Below, one piece after another: positions 7,155-16,794 of a stretch of 64,000 bases of DNA. The DNA is from UBA10649 sp963793105 (GTDB lineage: Bacteria; Actinomycetota; Actinomycetes; S36-B12). The stretch covers positions 306,358 to 370,357 of the forward strand of contig CAWBZB010000006.1 of assembly GCA_963793105.1 (NCBI GenBank), in the 5' to 3' direction. How positions within the stretch are numbered: position 1 is the stretch's first letter; every line of letters begins with the position of its first letter. The notes beneath the pieces are model-generated. The model was not told the DNA's origin. It saw only the letters and a list, made by a program, of their open reading frames with translations, and did no database searches. The translations under genes were made by a program, and so were the position numbers.

Positions 7155-9014
7155 TCACTTCTTGGGGGCGTCGGACGTCGACAGCGCGGCGATGAACGCC
7201 TCCTGGGGCACCTCCACGCGGCCGACCATCTTCATGCGCTTCTTGCCCTCCTTCTGCTTCTCCAGCAGCTTGCGCTTGCGGGTGATGTCGCCGCCGTAGC
7301 ACTTCGCCAGCACGTCCTTGCGGATCGCCCGGATGGTCTCCCGCGTGATCACCCGCGAGCCGATGGCCGCCTGGATGGGCACCTCGAACTGCTGGCGCGG
7401 GATCAGCTCCTTCAGCTTGCTCGTCATCATCGTGCCGTAGGCCATCGCCTTGTCCCGGTGCACGATCGCGCTGAACGCATCGACCGGATCCCCGTGCAGC
7501 AGGATGTCGACCTTCACCAGATCGGCCTCCTGCTCGCCGGTCAGTTCGTAGTCCAAGGACGCGTATCCACGGGTGCGCGACTTCAGCTGGTCGAAGAAGT
7601 CGAAGACGATCTCGGCCAGCGGCAGCGTGTACCGCATCTCGACGCGGTCCTCGGACAGGTAGTCCATGCCCAGTAGCGTCCCGCGCCGCTGCTGGCACAG
7701 CTCCATGACGGTGCCCACGAACTCGCTCGGCAGGATGATCGTCGAACGCACGATGGGCTCGAGGATCTTGTCGACCTTCTGCGTGGGGAACTCGCTCGGG
7801 TTCGTGACCACGAGCTCCTTGCCGTCATCGCTGAACACGCGGTAGATGACGTTCGGCGCAGTCGAGATGAGGTCGAGCCCCGCCTCGCGCTCCAGCCGTT
7901 CGCGCACGATCTCCATGTGCAGCAGGCCCAGGAACCCGCACCGGAAGCCGAACCCCAGTGCCAGCGACGTCTCCGGCTCGTACCCGAGGGCAGCATCGTT
8001 CAGCTTCAAGCGGTCGAGCGCGTCGCGCAGCTCCGGGTAGTCCGAGCCGTCGATCGGGTACAGCCCGGAGAACACCATCGGCTTCGGGTCCCGGTAGCCG
8101 CCGAGCGCTTCCGTGGCGCCCTTGCGCTCCGACGTGATCGTGTCGCCGACGCGCGACTGCCGCACGTCCTTGACGCCGGTGATGAGGTACCCGACCTCGC
8201 CCACGCCCAGTCCCTGGGACGGCACCGGCTCCGGGGAGATCACCCCGACCTCGAGCAGCTCGTGGATGGCGCCGGTCGACATCATCTTGATCCGCTCGCG
8301 GGTGGAGATGTGGCCGTCGATCACCCGGATGTAGGTGATGACGCCCCGGTAGGTGTCGTAGACGGAGTCGAAGATCATCGCGCGGGCCGGCGCGTCCGCA
8401 TCGCCCACCGGGGCCGGGATCTCGCGCACGATCGTCTCCAGCAGCTCGTGGACGCCGGTACCGGTCTTGGCGGAGACGAGCAGCACGTCGTCGACGGAGC
8501 AGCCGATGATGTGGGCGAGCTCGGCCGCGTACTTGTCCGGCTGCGCCGCCGGGAGGTCGATCTTGTTCAGGACCGGGATGATCGTGAGGTCGTTCTCCAG
8601 GGCCAGGTACAGGTTGGCGAGGGTCTGCGCCTCGATGCCCTGCGCGGCGTCGACCAGCAGGACCGCGCCCTCGCAGGCCGCCAGCGAGCGGGAGACCTCG
8701 TACGTGAAGTCCACGTGACCGGGGGTGTCGATCATGTTCAGGACATACCCCGAGCCGTCCTCGGACGTGAACGGCAGACGCACCGCCTGCGACTTGATGG
8801 TGATCCCGCGCTCGCGCTCGATGTCCATCCGGTCCAGGTACTGGGCCCGCATGGAGCGGTCGTCCACCACGCCGGTCTGCTGCAGCATGCGGTCGGCCAG
8901 CGTCGACTTGCCGTGGTCGATGTGCGCGATGATGCAGAAGTTCCGGATGACCGAGGGGTCGGTGCTGCCGGGTTGCAGTACGGGCAGGTTGACGGGCACC
9001 GAATTCCTCACCAT
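7155..9014 (-). CDS. lepA: LepA/EF-4 elongation factor, translational GTPase
   Basis: The 619-residue protein has every G motif: AHIDHGKST (G1), the RERGITIK switch I (G2), DTPGHVDF (G3), NKIDLP (G4) and SAKTG (G5). The LepA-specific C-terminal domain follows (YGGDITRKRKLLEKQKEGKKRMK), a lysine/arginine-rich stretch that contacts tRNA and the ribosome. EF-4 binds the ribosome and affects back-translocation and 30S assembly. Length is normal for the family, with a short actinobacterial N-terminal extension before FCIIAHIDHG. It is divergent from rpsT and upstream of hemW. Confidence 0.97.
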   Translation of the reverse strand: MVRNSVPVNLPVLQPGSTDPSVIRNFCIIAHIDHGKSTLADRMLQQTGVVDDRSMRAQYLDRMDIERERGITIKSQAVRLPFTSEDGSGYVLNMIDTPGHVDFTYEVSRSLAACEGAVLLVDAAQGIEAQTLANLYLALENDLTIIPVLNKIDLPAAQPDKYAAELAHIIGCSVDDVLLVSAKTGTGVHELLETIVREIPAPVGDADAPARAMIFDSVYDTYRGVITYIRVIDGHISTRERIKMMSTGAIHELLEVGVISPEPVPSQGLGVGEVGYLITGVKDVRQSRVGDTITSERKGATEALGGYRDPKPMVFSGLYPIDGSDYPELRDALDRLKLNDAALGYEPETSLALGFGFRCGFLGLLHMEIVRERLEREAGLDLISTAPNVIYRVFSDDGKELVVTNPSEFPTQKVDKILEPIVRSTIILPSEFVGTVMELCQQRRGTLLGMDYLSEDRVEMRYTLPLAEIVFDFFDQLKSRTRGYASLDYELTGEQEADLVKVDILLHGDPVDAFSAIVHRDKAMAYGTMMTSKLKELIPRQQFEVPIQAAIGSRVITRETIRAIRKDVLAKCYGGDITRKRKLLEKQKEGKKRMKMVGRVEVPQEAFIAALSTSDAPKK

Positions 9015-9033
9015 GGCTCTTCAAGGGGCCGAT

Positions 9034-9063
9034 TTGGGCCAAGGACCAGCCTACGGGTAATCT
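9034..9063 (+). promoter_or_regulatory. rpsT promoter
   Basis: TTGGGC (9034-9039) and TAATCT (9058-9063), separated by 18 bp, resemble sigma-70-type -35 and -10 boxes. They point toward rpsT and predict a 5' leader of about 60 nt. They lie in the spacer between the divergent lepA and rpsT genes. Confidence 0.6.
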
Positions 9064-9130
9064 TGGGCGCTGATTCACCCAGACGTTCCAGCATGCCCAT
9101 TCACGAACCCCAGTCAAGGAAGTTGTCCCC

Positions 9131-9391
9131 GTGGCGAACATCAAGTCGCAGATCAAGCGCAACCGCACCAACGAGAAGGCCCGTCAGCGCAACAAGGCGG
9201 TCAAGTCCTCGCTGAAGACGTCGGTGCGCAAGCTCAACAGCGCGGTGGACGCAGGTGACAAGGAGCAGGCGACGGCACTGGCCCGTGAGGCCGGTCGCGC
9301 GCTGGACAAGGCCGCCAGCAAGGGCGTCATCCACGCCAACCAGGCCGCCAACCGCAAGTCGGCCATCGACAAGAAGGTCTCCGCCCTCTAG
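9131..9391 (+). CDS. rpsT: 30S ribosomal protein S20
   Basis: The protein is small (86 residues) and basic. It opens MANIKSQIKRNRTNEKARQRNKAVKS and contains KAASKGVIHANQAANRKS, both diagnostic of S20, a primary 16S rRNA-binding protein that helps start 30S assembly. The start is GTG, preceded by AAGGAAGT about 8 nt upstream. It is a single-gene unit with its own promoter and terminator, flanked by lepA and holA, the usual actinobacterial order. Confidence 0.98.
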   Translation: MANIKSQIKRNRTNEKARQRNKAVKSSLKTSVRKLNSAVDAGDKEQATALAREAGRALDKAASKGVIHANQAANRKSAIDKKVSAL

Positions 9392-9409
9392 CCGACCCCG
9401 CACACGTCA

Positions 9410-9437
9410 AGAGCGCCTCCCATACGGGGGGCGCTCT
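9410..9437 (+). terminator. hairpin terminator after rpsT
   Basis: AGAGCGCCTCCC and GGGGGGCGCTCT form a 12-bp stem with one mismatch or wobble pair and a 4-base ATAC loop, followed by CGTGTTGT. It lies between rpsT and the convergent holA gene and could serve both. There is no real T-run, as is common in high-GC genomes. Confidence 0.75.
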
Positions 9438-9493
9438 CGTGTTGTGCGGTGCTCCGTCGCCGTGCTGAGGCCCGTCGGGCTGGTACCGACGAC

Positions 9494-10493
9494 TCAGTCG
9501 CGACCGGCCGCCGTGCGGGCCACCAGGATCTCCAGGGCCAGCAGTTTCTGCTCGGTGTCCAGGCTGGTCCCCTCGCGGACCCCGCCCTTCATGGCTCCGT
9601 CGGCATCGGCGAGCGCCACCACCGAGGCGGCGAGCCGACGCTGATCGCCGCTCCATCGAGACCACTGCCGGCGCAGGGTCTTGACCTTCCACGGGGGGAC
9701 GCCGGCCTCCCGGGCGACGTCGGCCTCCGACGCGCCGGGCGGCATCCCGCCCACCCGGACCAGGGTGCGCAGTCCGCTGGCCAACGACGAGACGGTCGAC
9801 GGTCCCACCCGGCCGGCATCAGCGGTGAGCATCGCCTGGCGCAGCGTCCGCAGGGCCTCGGCATACCGTCGCTCCCACACCGCGTCGGCGATGGTGAACC
9901 CCGAGACGTCGGCCACTCCGGCGAAGTAGTGGTGCACGTCGTCCGCGGTGATCGGGTTGGCGTCCACATCGCTCACGAGCTGGGACACCGCTCCCACGAG
10001 CAGCCCGAGGTCCTGGCCGATCGCGTCGTAGAGCGCCGTCAGCCGCATCGGGCGTCACCTTGCGCTTGCGCGCGCTGAACTCCCGGTTGAGGAACTCCAG
10101 GGTGGCCTTCCCCTTCTTGACCACCTGGCAGTCCACCTGGACCGCCCCGGCAGAGCGGAGGTCGTCGAGCAGGGCCTTCCCCTTGTTGCCGCCGGGGTGC
10201 GTCACGACGAGGTAGACGTTGTCAGGCGGGTCGGCGATCACCTCGCGCAGCGCACGCGCCATCGCCTCGTCGGCGGCGTCGACTCCCTCGACCACGACCA
10301 CGCCGCCGTCGCCGAAGAGGTTCGGAGCCGCCGCCTCCCGCAGCTCATGGGCCGCCGTCTCGTCGGCCGCGCGAATGACCGCGCGCTGGACCGACGGGTC
10401 CGCCTCGCGAGCAGCAGACGTCACGGCACGGACGGCCCGCTCGACGAGCACCGTCTCCGCGCCGATGGCGAGGGTGATCCGTGGCGTCGTCAT
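9494..10493 (-). CDS. holA: DNA polymerase III delta subunit (clamp loader), reading frame broken by one base
   Basis: The N-terminal part (from ATG 10493) reads TPRITLAIGAETVLVERAV and includes the delta-family PPDNVYLVVTHPGGNKGK and KGKATLEFLNREFSARKRKVTPDA. The C-terminal part lies in another frame and reads LTALYDAIGQDLGLLVGAVSQL, ITADDVHHYFAG and the helical clamp-loader tail. One extra base near 10041-10048 separates them; removing it yields 332 residues, the expected size. HolA opens the sliding clamp as part of the DnaX complex and is normally essential, so an assembly error is likelier than a pseudogene. Its start overlaps the comEC stop (ATGA). Confidence 0.93.
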
Positions 10494-12899
10494 GATGACG
10501 GCAGCATGCCACGTCGGACCACGACCCCGACCCCCGATCCCGTCCCCACCACGGCCACGTCACCATCCCGGTCCGTCCTGGCCACCAGGGCACCGGACTC
10601 CGCCCAGGCCGCCAGCGTGCCCGGGTCCGGGTGCCCGTAGTCGTTGCCTGTCCCGACGCTCACCAGGGCGACGGCGCCCGGGGCCCAGGCGGGGAGTTCC
10701 GCCGCCTGATGCCGCGATCCGTGGTGCGGAACCTTGACGACGTCGAATCCGGCCCCGCCGAGATCTGCGGCCACGGCGGCCTGCGCCTCGGGCTCGACGT
10801 CGCCGGTGAGGAGAACGCGATGCCCTGCGATGGTGGCGACGAGCACGATGCTGGCGTTGTTGGGCACGTCCCCGGCGGCGATCCGTCGACGCGGCCAGAT
10901 GGCCCGCCACGATACGTCCCCCACCGAGCGGGCGTCACCGGCCGAGATCGTGGCGGACGCCACCCCGGTCTCGCGCAGCTGGCGGTCGACCCCCTCCGCC
11001 CCGTCGAGCGGCTCACGGACCGGGCCGGACGCCACCACGCCCACGGATCGTCCGCGCAGGATCCCCTCGAGACCGCCCACATGATCAGCATGGAAGTGGG
11101 TCAGGACCACCGCGGGCACGCGCGTCACGCGCGCATCCGCCAGGCACCGGTCGACGGCGTCCGGGTCCGGTCCGGCGTCCACGACGACCGCCATGCCCTC
11201 CCCCGCCCGCAGGACGAGGGCATCCCCCTGGCCGACGTCGCACATGATGAGGAACCATCCCGGCGGTGGCCAGCCCTGCCGATCCGGCGGCGCCCAGAGC
11301 AGCATCAGTAGCCCGGCGGCCACGGCAGTCGCACCCGCCGCCCGAACTCCCCGGCCGCGCGTCCAGGCGGGCAGTCCCCACCTGCGGAGGGCGACCCCCG
11401 CGAGCAGCAGGGCGAGCCCGCAGGCGGAGACGGCCGCCAGGCCCCACCAGCCAGTCGGCCACGGCAGTTGCGCCAGCGGCAGGCCCGCCCCCGCGTGCGC
11501 GACCAGCGCGATCCACGCCGCCGGCCACGCCGCCCACTGCGCCACCAGGGCGGCGAGAGCCGGGGCGAGCGGCGAGACGGCGGCCGAGAACAGGCCCAGC
11601 ACCGTGATCGGAGCCACCACCGGCATCACCACCAGGTTCGCCGGCAGGGCCACCCACCCCACGGACGCGCCCATGGCCACCAGCACCGGCAAGGTGGCCA
11701 GCTGGGCAGCGGTCGTCAGGGCCAGACCCTGACGTACGGCCAGGGGCCAGCGCCTCGTCAGCCGCCACGCGCCGAACAGGTCGACCAGCCGGCCCGCAAG
11801 CAGGATCAGCCCGGCCGTGGCCAGGACGGACAGCGCGAACGCCCACGAGGTGGCCAGCCACGGCGCGGTGATCACGAGGACGAGGACGCCGGTGCCGAGC
11901 ACGGACGGACCCGCCCGTCGGCCGCCGGACAGCAGGCCCGCCGTCGCGATCGCCCCCATGGCACAGGCCCGCAGGACGCTCGGTTGCGGTCCGACGAGAA
12001 CCGCGAAGTACCCCAGCGCGGCCAGCGACAGGAGCACCCTGGCCACCAGCGGTGTCCTCAGCAGCAGGGCCAGCCCCAGCACTGCGGCGAGCACGATGGC
12101 GACGTTCCCGCCGGAGACAGCGGTGAGGTGGGAGAGCCCGGTGGACCGCATGTCGTCGGCCAGCTCCCTCGGCTGGCCCCACTCGTCGCCGACGGAGAGC
12201 CCGGCGACCAGCGACCCGGCATCGACGGGAGCATCGGCGAGGGCGGACCGTAGCCCCAATCGCATGGCGTGGGCGACGGTGTCGACGACACCTGGCTCGC
12301 CGATCACCGTGATCGTGCGAACGCTGAGCCGCGCGGCGGCATCGGACTGCCAGGTGGCTGCGCCGAGTCGGCCCACGAGCTCGACCCACGTGCCCGGCGG
12401 CGGCACCTCGGCCTCGACCGGCAGGCTGACGAGGACGGGTACCTCGACCGCCACCGCCGATCCGCGAGCACTCATCCGACTGGTCGCGACCCGGATCTCC
12501 AGGCTGGCCGACTGCTGCCACGCTCGCGCGGTCGACGACTGGCGCTGACGGGCCTCGGTGACCACGACCCCCCGCACCTCGGCTGTCGCCCTGGCATCGA
12601 CCCAGCCGGCGACGGGATCAGAGGTGACCACCGCCGACTGCCCGGCCGCGCCCAGCACCCCGAGGAGCAGCGCCACGACTGCGACGACCCCAGACGAGGG
12701 CTCGGCGGCGGAGGGCTCCGACCCACGCCAGTGCCAGGGCGGTCCCAGACGAGACAACGAGCAGGCCGAGTGCGAGTCGCACCACGACCGCGGCGATCTG
12801 GTGGCGCTCGGTCACGGTGCCGGCCGAGGCTCCCAGCCCCCGCGACACCGCGGCCCCGATCCATGCCGCCGCCGCGGGGACCAGCAGACGAACGTCCAA
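10490..12899 (-). CDS. comEC: ComEC/Rec2 DNA-uptake channel, reading frame broken by one base
   Basis: This is a polytopic membrane protein with two recognised parts. The Competence channel domain reads GLSVGDEWGQPRELADDMRSTG..HLTAVSGGNVAI. The C-terminal metallo-beta-lactamase-like domain has THFHADHVGG and VPHHGSRHQ, a candidate nuclease that would degrade the non-transported strand. The first about 60 residues (TTG 12899, two membrane helices) are in a different frame from the rest; one extra base near 12700-12730 explains this and gives 802 residues. The TTG start follows the in-frame comEA stop by one codon. ComEC would import single-stranded DNA received from ComEA; the same genome carries Flp-pilin genes. 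Confidence 0.92.
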
Positions 12900-12902
12900 C
12901 GG

Positions 12903-13757
12903 TCACACGCGGACCAGTGATCGCACCTGCGACAGGATCGAGACACCGATCCCGGACACCTCTCCCAGTTCCTCCACCGACCGGAAGACGCCGTTCACGA
13001 CCCGCCACTGGACGATCCGCGCGGCGATCACCGGCCCGATGCCGGGCAGTTCCTCCAGGTCTGCCGCCGACGCCGAGTTGAGGTCGAGCGGTCCCGAGCC
13101 GATGCTCACCCCGGCCTCGGTCGGCGAGCCTGCCGCCGGAGGTGGCGCCGGGCCTCCCACCACGATCTGCTCGCCGTCGACCACCAGCCGAGCGAGGTTG
13201 ACCGAATCGGAGGCGCGGCGGCGGGTGACACCGCCGGCCGCCGAGACGGCGTCGGCGACCCGGGCGCCGGGCGGGAGCCGAACCAGGCCGGGCCGGGTGA
13301 CCAGGCCCGTCACGTGAACCACCAGCTCCTGCACCGCAGGGGCGGCCGCGGCTCGGTGATCCGCCGGTGCCGTCGGGACTCCCGCATCGACCTCAGGCTC
13401 GTTGACACCGTCGACGCCGGGCGCCATCGCGATCGCGGCCCCGTCGGTCGTCAGCACCGGACCGGTGGCAAGCACACGGGGCGCCATGGCCACCGCCCTG
13501 GGTCGACCGGACCACACCCAGTAGCCGGCCAGGACGAGGGCCACGGCCAGGAGCAGGGCCAGCCCACGGATGGCCGACCGCGTCCACGAGACGACCGGCG
13601 CCGTCCGCGGTCCGGGCAGATCGGGCAGCGGACCCGTGTCGGGCAACGGCGCGACGCCGGGGATCCGCCACTGGTCAGCGACTGCGGCCAGGCGCCGCTC
13701 GGCCACCTGCGTCACCGCAGAGCGACGTCCCCGTGTTCGTTCGGCGATCCATCCCAT
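12903..13757 (-). CDS. comEA: ComEA-family DNA-binding receptor (SLBB + helix-hairpin-helix)
   Basis: The 284-residue protein has a cytoplasmic Arg-rich N-terminus, one membrane helix (GLALLLAVALVLAGYWVW, residues about 66-83), an SLBB domain (HVTGLVTRPGLVRLPPGARV) and a C-terminal tandem helix-hairpin-helix (LDLNSASAADLEELPGIGPV). This is the standard ComEA layout, in which the HhH region binds incoming duplex DNA outside the membrane and passes it to ComEC. A -10-like TAGCGT (13764-13769, minus) ends 6 nt before ATG, so the mRNA is probably leaderless. comEC follows after one codon. Confidence 0.95.
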   Translation of the reverse strand: MGWIAERTRGRRSAVTQVAERRLAAVADQWRIPGVAPLPDTGPLPDLPGPRTAPVVSWTRSAIRGLALLLAVALVLAGYWVWSGRPRAVAMAPRVLATGPVLTTDGAAIAMAPGVDGVNEPEVDAGVPTAPADHRAAAAPAVQELVVHVTGLVTRPGLVRLPPGARVADAVSAAGGVTRRRASDSVNLARLVVDGEQIVVGGPAPPPAAGSPTEAGVSIGSGPLDLNSASAADLEELPGIGPVIAARIVQWRVVNGVFRSVEELGEVSGIGVSILSQVRSLVRV

Positions 13758-13763
13758 GCCCCG

Positions 13764-13769
13764 ACGCTA
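13764..13769 (-). promoter_or_regulatory. -10 box of comEA-comEC-holA
   Basis: TAGCGT lies 6 nt upstream of the comEA ATG, the spacing expected when the transcript begins at the start codon. No convincing -35 box is visible. It suggests that competence genes are transcribed independently of plsY. Confidence 0.5.
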
Positions 13770-13848
13770 GGTTCATGACCGCCGCCCGCGCCGTCGGCAA
13801 GGGACGCAGTGGACGGCCGACACACGCCCGGCACCCTGTGGACGACGC

Positions 13849-14448
13849 TCAGGACCGGACCGCACCCCAGGCCTCGCGCACGTTGCGCTGGTGTCGCACC
13901 AGGACCAGGGAGCCCAGGATGATCGCAAACCACATGTCGGACTCATCGGTCCACCCGGCCCGCCATCCCACGATCCCGCTGACGATGAGCACCACCGCCG
14001 CCAGCACCGCACCGAGCCCGACCCGGTGCCAGACCGCGACGCCCAGGCCGAAGGCGACCAGCACCGGGATCGCCAGCAGCGGCTGGACGCCCAGGATGGC
14101 TCCAAGGGTGGTGGCGACCCCCTTGCCGCCCCGACCGCGAAGGTACGGGGACGTGATGTGGCCCAGGACGGCGGCGATGCCGGCGACCTCGCCGGCGGTC
14201 TGACCCACCGCGTACCCGAACGCCCATGCCGGGATGAACCCCTTGAGGATGTCGAGGAACCCCACGAGGACTCCCCAGCGGGGGCCGAGGGCGCGGCCGA
14301 GGTTGGTCGCCCCGGGGTTGCCCGACCCGGTTCCGCGCAGGTCCACGCCGAACACTCGCGCGAAGATGGCAGCCGGATTGATCGCGCCGAGCGCGTAGCC
14401 CACGACCGCGGCGATGAGCCACCAGACGGCCTCGGGAAGGTCCGTCAT
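13849..14448 (-). CDS. plsY: PlsY acyl-phosphate:glycerol-3-phosphate acyltransferase
   Basis: This 199-residue integral membrane protein carries the PlsY signature loops GTGSGNPGATNLGRALG and RGRGGKGVATTLG, which form the acyl-phosphate and glycerol-3-phosphate sites. About six membrane helices are apparent. It makes lysophosphatidic acid, the first step of phospholipid synthesis from glycerol-3-phosphate, using acyl-phosphate from PlsX. ATG 14448 overlaps the degV stop (ATGA), so the two are co-translated; DegV proteins bind fatty acids, which fits functionally. Confidence 0.94.
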   Translation of the reverse strand: MTDLPEAVWWLIAAVVGYALGAINPAAIFARVFGVDLRGTGSGNPGATNLGRALGPRWGVLVGFLDILKGFIPAWAFGYAVGQTAGEVAGIAAVLGHITSPYLRGRGGKGVATTLGAILGVQPLLAIPVLVAFGLGVAVWHRVGLGAVLAAVVLIVSGIVGWRAGWTDESDMWFAIILGSLVLVRHQRNVREAWGAVRS

Positions 14449-15320
14449 CAGTCGGCCAGCCCCGGCGACTCGTCGACGTGGGGCGAGACGACGACGGCAA
14501 CCATCCCGGGCCCGACGTGGGCGCCCACCACGCCGCCCACGACGCCCTCCACGATGTCGGACCCGGGCAGTCGCTCGCGCAGGTGGGCCGCCAGCGCGGC
14601 CGCCCGATCGGGTGAGGCCAGGTGCTGCACGGCGACGTCGACCGGATGTCCTTGCGCACACGCCACGGCCAGGTCCTCGAGCCGGGCGAGGGCGCGTCCC
14701 GCCGTGCGCACCTGCTCCAGCCGCGCGACATGACCGTCCTCGACCCGGAGCAGCGGCTTGACCTGGAGGGCCTGCCCGACCGCGGCTCGAGCCGCGCTGA
14801 TCCGGCCTCCGCGGCGCAGGTACTCCAGGGTGTCGACGTAGAAGTAGACGGACGAGGCCAGCGCCCGCTCCTCGATGATGGCCGCCACCCGTTCCCCGTC
14901 GGCACCTGCCCGGGCGGCCCGGGCGCCGCTGACGGCCGCGAAGCCCAGTCCCATGGCGATCGACCGCGTGTCCACCACTCGCACGGGAAGGTCGAACTCC
15001 TTGCCGGCCAGCACGGCCGACTCGTACGTGGCGGACATCGACGACGACAGCGTGGCCACCACGATCTCGCGAGCGCCGGCCTCTGCGGCTGCCGTGTACG
15101 CCTGGAGGAACCGCATCGGCGACGGGCGGGACGTGGTCACCGGGTGCCAGTCGCGTAGCGCCTCGGCCACCCGCACGGCCTGGGCGTCCTCGGTCTCGTC
15201 GAATGCCTGGCCGGCGACGATCACCTGCACCGGCACGATCGCGATGCCGAGGTCCCCGGCCCAGCCGGTGGGCAGGTAGCAGGTCGAGTCCGCGATCACG
15301 GCGACCGACTGCTGCCCCAT
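14448..15320 (-). CDS. DegV-family fatty-acid-binding protein
   Basis: At 290 residues it matches the DegV fold. The N-terminal VAVIADSTCYLP and the ATLSSSMSATYESA and VRVVDTRSIAMGLGF segments form the fatty-acid binding cleft, with Ser residues that contact the carboxylate. In other bacteria (FakB) such proteins present a bound fatty acid to a kinase that makes acyl-phosphate; no FakA kinase is in this window. I set the start at ATG 15320; longer in-frame options run into the divergent MFS promoter. The gene is coupled to plsY, consistent with a role in phospholipid precursor supply. Confidence 0.92.
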   Translation of the reverse strand: MGQQSVAVIADSTCYLPTGWAGDLGIAIVPVQVIVAGQAFDETEDAQAVRVAEALRDWHPVTTSRPSPMRFLQAYTAAAEAGAREIVVATLSSSMSATYESAVLAGKEFDLPVRVVDTRSIAMGLGFAAVSGARAARAGADGERVAAIIEERALASSVYFYVDTLEYLRRGGRISAARAAVGQALQVKPLLRVEDGHVARLEQVRTAGRALARLEDLAVACAQGHPVDVAVQHLASPDRAAALAAHLRERLPGSDIVEGVVGGVVGAHVGPGMVAVVVSPHVDESPGLAD

Positions 15321-15414
15321 GCGCCGCAGCCTATCCCCGTCCTTCCGAACCCGATGTCGGACCAAGTTCGCCGCTTTCCCACACGTTGCCCGCGTCGTCA
15401 CTACCGTGGGTTCG

Positions 15415-16794
15415 ATGACCACGACGCCCGAGGCGGACGGCCGTTTGCGTCGCATCAGCGTGGCCGTGGCGCTGGGCATCTTCGCGGTCAACCTGGACTT
15501 CTTCGCGATCCAGACCGCCCTCCCCGTCGCCGCCCGAGACCTGGGCACCACGACGGCCGAACTGCAGTGGGCGGTGAGCGGCTACCTGCTGTCGACGGCC
15601 TGCTTCCTGATCATCGGCGGCCGGCTCGCGGACATCTTCGGGCGGCGCACGTTCCTCATGCTGGGCATGTCCGTCTTCGGACTGACGTCACTCATCGGCG
15701 GCATGGCAACCACCGCCGAGCTGCTCATCATCATGCGCGTCCTGCAGGGCGTCGGCGCGGCCGTGATCTTCCCCGTCGGCCTCTCGATCATCACCAACAG
15801 CTACCCCAAGGAGCGAGCCCAGCGGGCCGTGGGCACCGCGATCGGCGCGGCCTCCATCGGCATTGCCTTCGGCCCGCTGTTCAGCGGCCTGCTGATCCAG
15901 TTCCTGAGCTGGCGCTGGGTGCTGTGGGTGAACGTGCCGGTCGCCCTCGCCGTCATCGTCCTGGTGGCCCGCGACGTCACGCAGTCCATCGACCCCGATG
16001 CCGATCGCCGGATCGACTGGTGGGGACTGATCCTGGTCGCGGCGTCCGTCGGCGCCTTCACGTACGGGATCGACTCATCGGGCTCGGATGGCTGGACGTC
16101 GCCCACGACGCTGGGCTTCATCGCCGCGGGCCTGATCGGCCTCCTCGTCCTCATCGTCGTGGAACTGCGCGTGCGCAGCCCCCTGCTGGATCTCCAGCTG
16201 TTCCGCATTCGCGAGTTCACCGTCACCGTGCTCGCCGGCATGGCTGACAACATGGCGGCGCTCGCGGTCATCTTCGCTTCGATGACGTACCTGCAGGGCG
16301 TGCTGGGGCAGAGCGCGCTGGTGGCGGCGACGGCGTTCCTGGCCTTCTCCGTCCCGTACGCCCTCGGGAACGAGCTCTCCGGGGGCCTCGCGAAGTTCCG
16401 GTCGTGGGCCGTGATGGCCCTGGCCCTGCTCCTGGGCGGGGTCGGCACCTTCCTCATGGGCCTGTTCGACTCCATGCCCCTGTTCCTCCTGGCCGCCGCG
16501 ATGAGCGGGCTCGGCCTCGGCGTCGCGTGGGCGTTCACCAGCGTGGTGACGCAGGCGGTGGTGCCCCCGCAGCAGGCCGGCCTCGCGTCCGGCGTGGTGC
16601 TGACGATCCTCATCGGCATGGGCGGCGTGGCCGTGGCCCTGGCCTCCAGCGTGATCGAGGCGAACTCCGCCACCGTGGAGACCACGTCAACCGCCATCGA
16701 CGCGGTCCTCATGGGCTTCGGGGTGCTGACGGTCCTCGGGGCGGCGCTGGTGACCTTCCTCGGTCGCCGCGGCGTCCAACCCGCCTCGCCCTAG
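15415..16794 (+). CDS. MFS drug/proton antiporter, 14-TM type (DHA2/EmrB-like)
   Basis: The 459-residue protein contains about 14 hydrophobic segments. Features of the DHA2 group are FAVNLDFFAIQTALPVAARDL in TM1 (motif D1-like), GGRLADIFGRR between TM2 and TM3 (motif A) and GVGAAVIFPVGLSII in TM5. Members export drugs or other small molecules in exchange for protons; the substrate cannot be read from sequence. ATG 15415 is preferred because a -10-like TACCGT (15402-15407) sits 7 nt upstream, giving a leaderless mRNA. The stop codon lies in a CTAG that may also hold the stop of the convergent YcaQ-like gene. Confidence 0.88.
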   Translation: MTTTPEADGRLRRISVAVALGIFAVNLDFFAIQTALPVAARDLGTTTAELQWAVSGYLLSTACFLIIGGRLADIFGRRTFLMLGMSVFGLTSLIGGMATTAELLIIMRVLQGVGAAVIFPVGLSIITNSYPKERAQRAVGTAIGAASIGIAFGPLFSGLLIQFLSWRWVLWVNVPVALAVIVLVARDVTQSIDPDADRRIDWWGLILVAASVGAFTYGIDSSGSDGWTSPTTLGFIAAGLIGLLVLIVVELRVRSPLLDLQLFRIREFTVTVLAGMADNMAALAVIFASMTYLQGVLGQSALVAATAFLAFSVPYALGNELSGGLAKFRSWAVMALALLLGGVGTFLMGLFDSMPLFLLAAAMSGLGLGVAWAFTSVVTQAVVPPQQAGLASGVVLTILIGMGGVAVALASSVIEANSATVETTSTAIDAVLMGFGVLTVLGAALVTFLGRRGVQPASP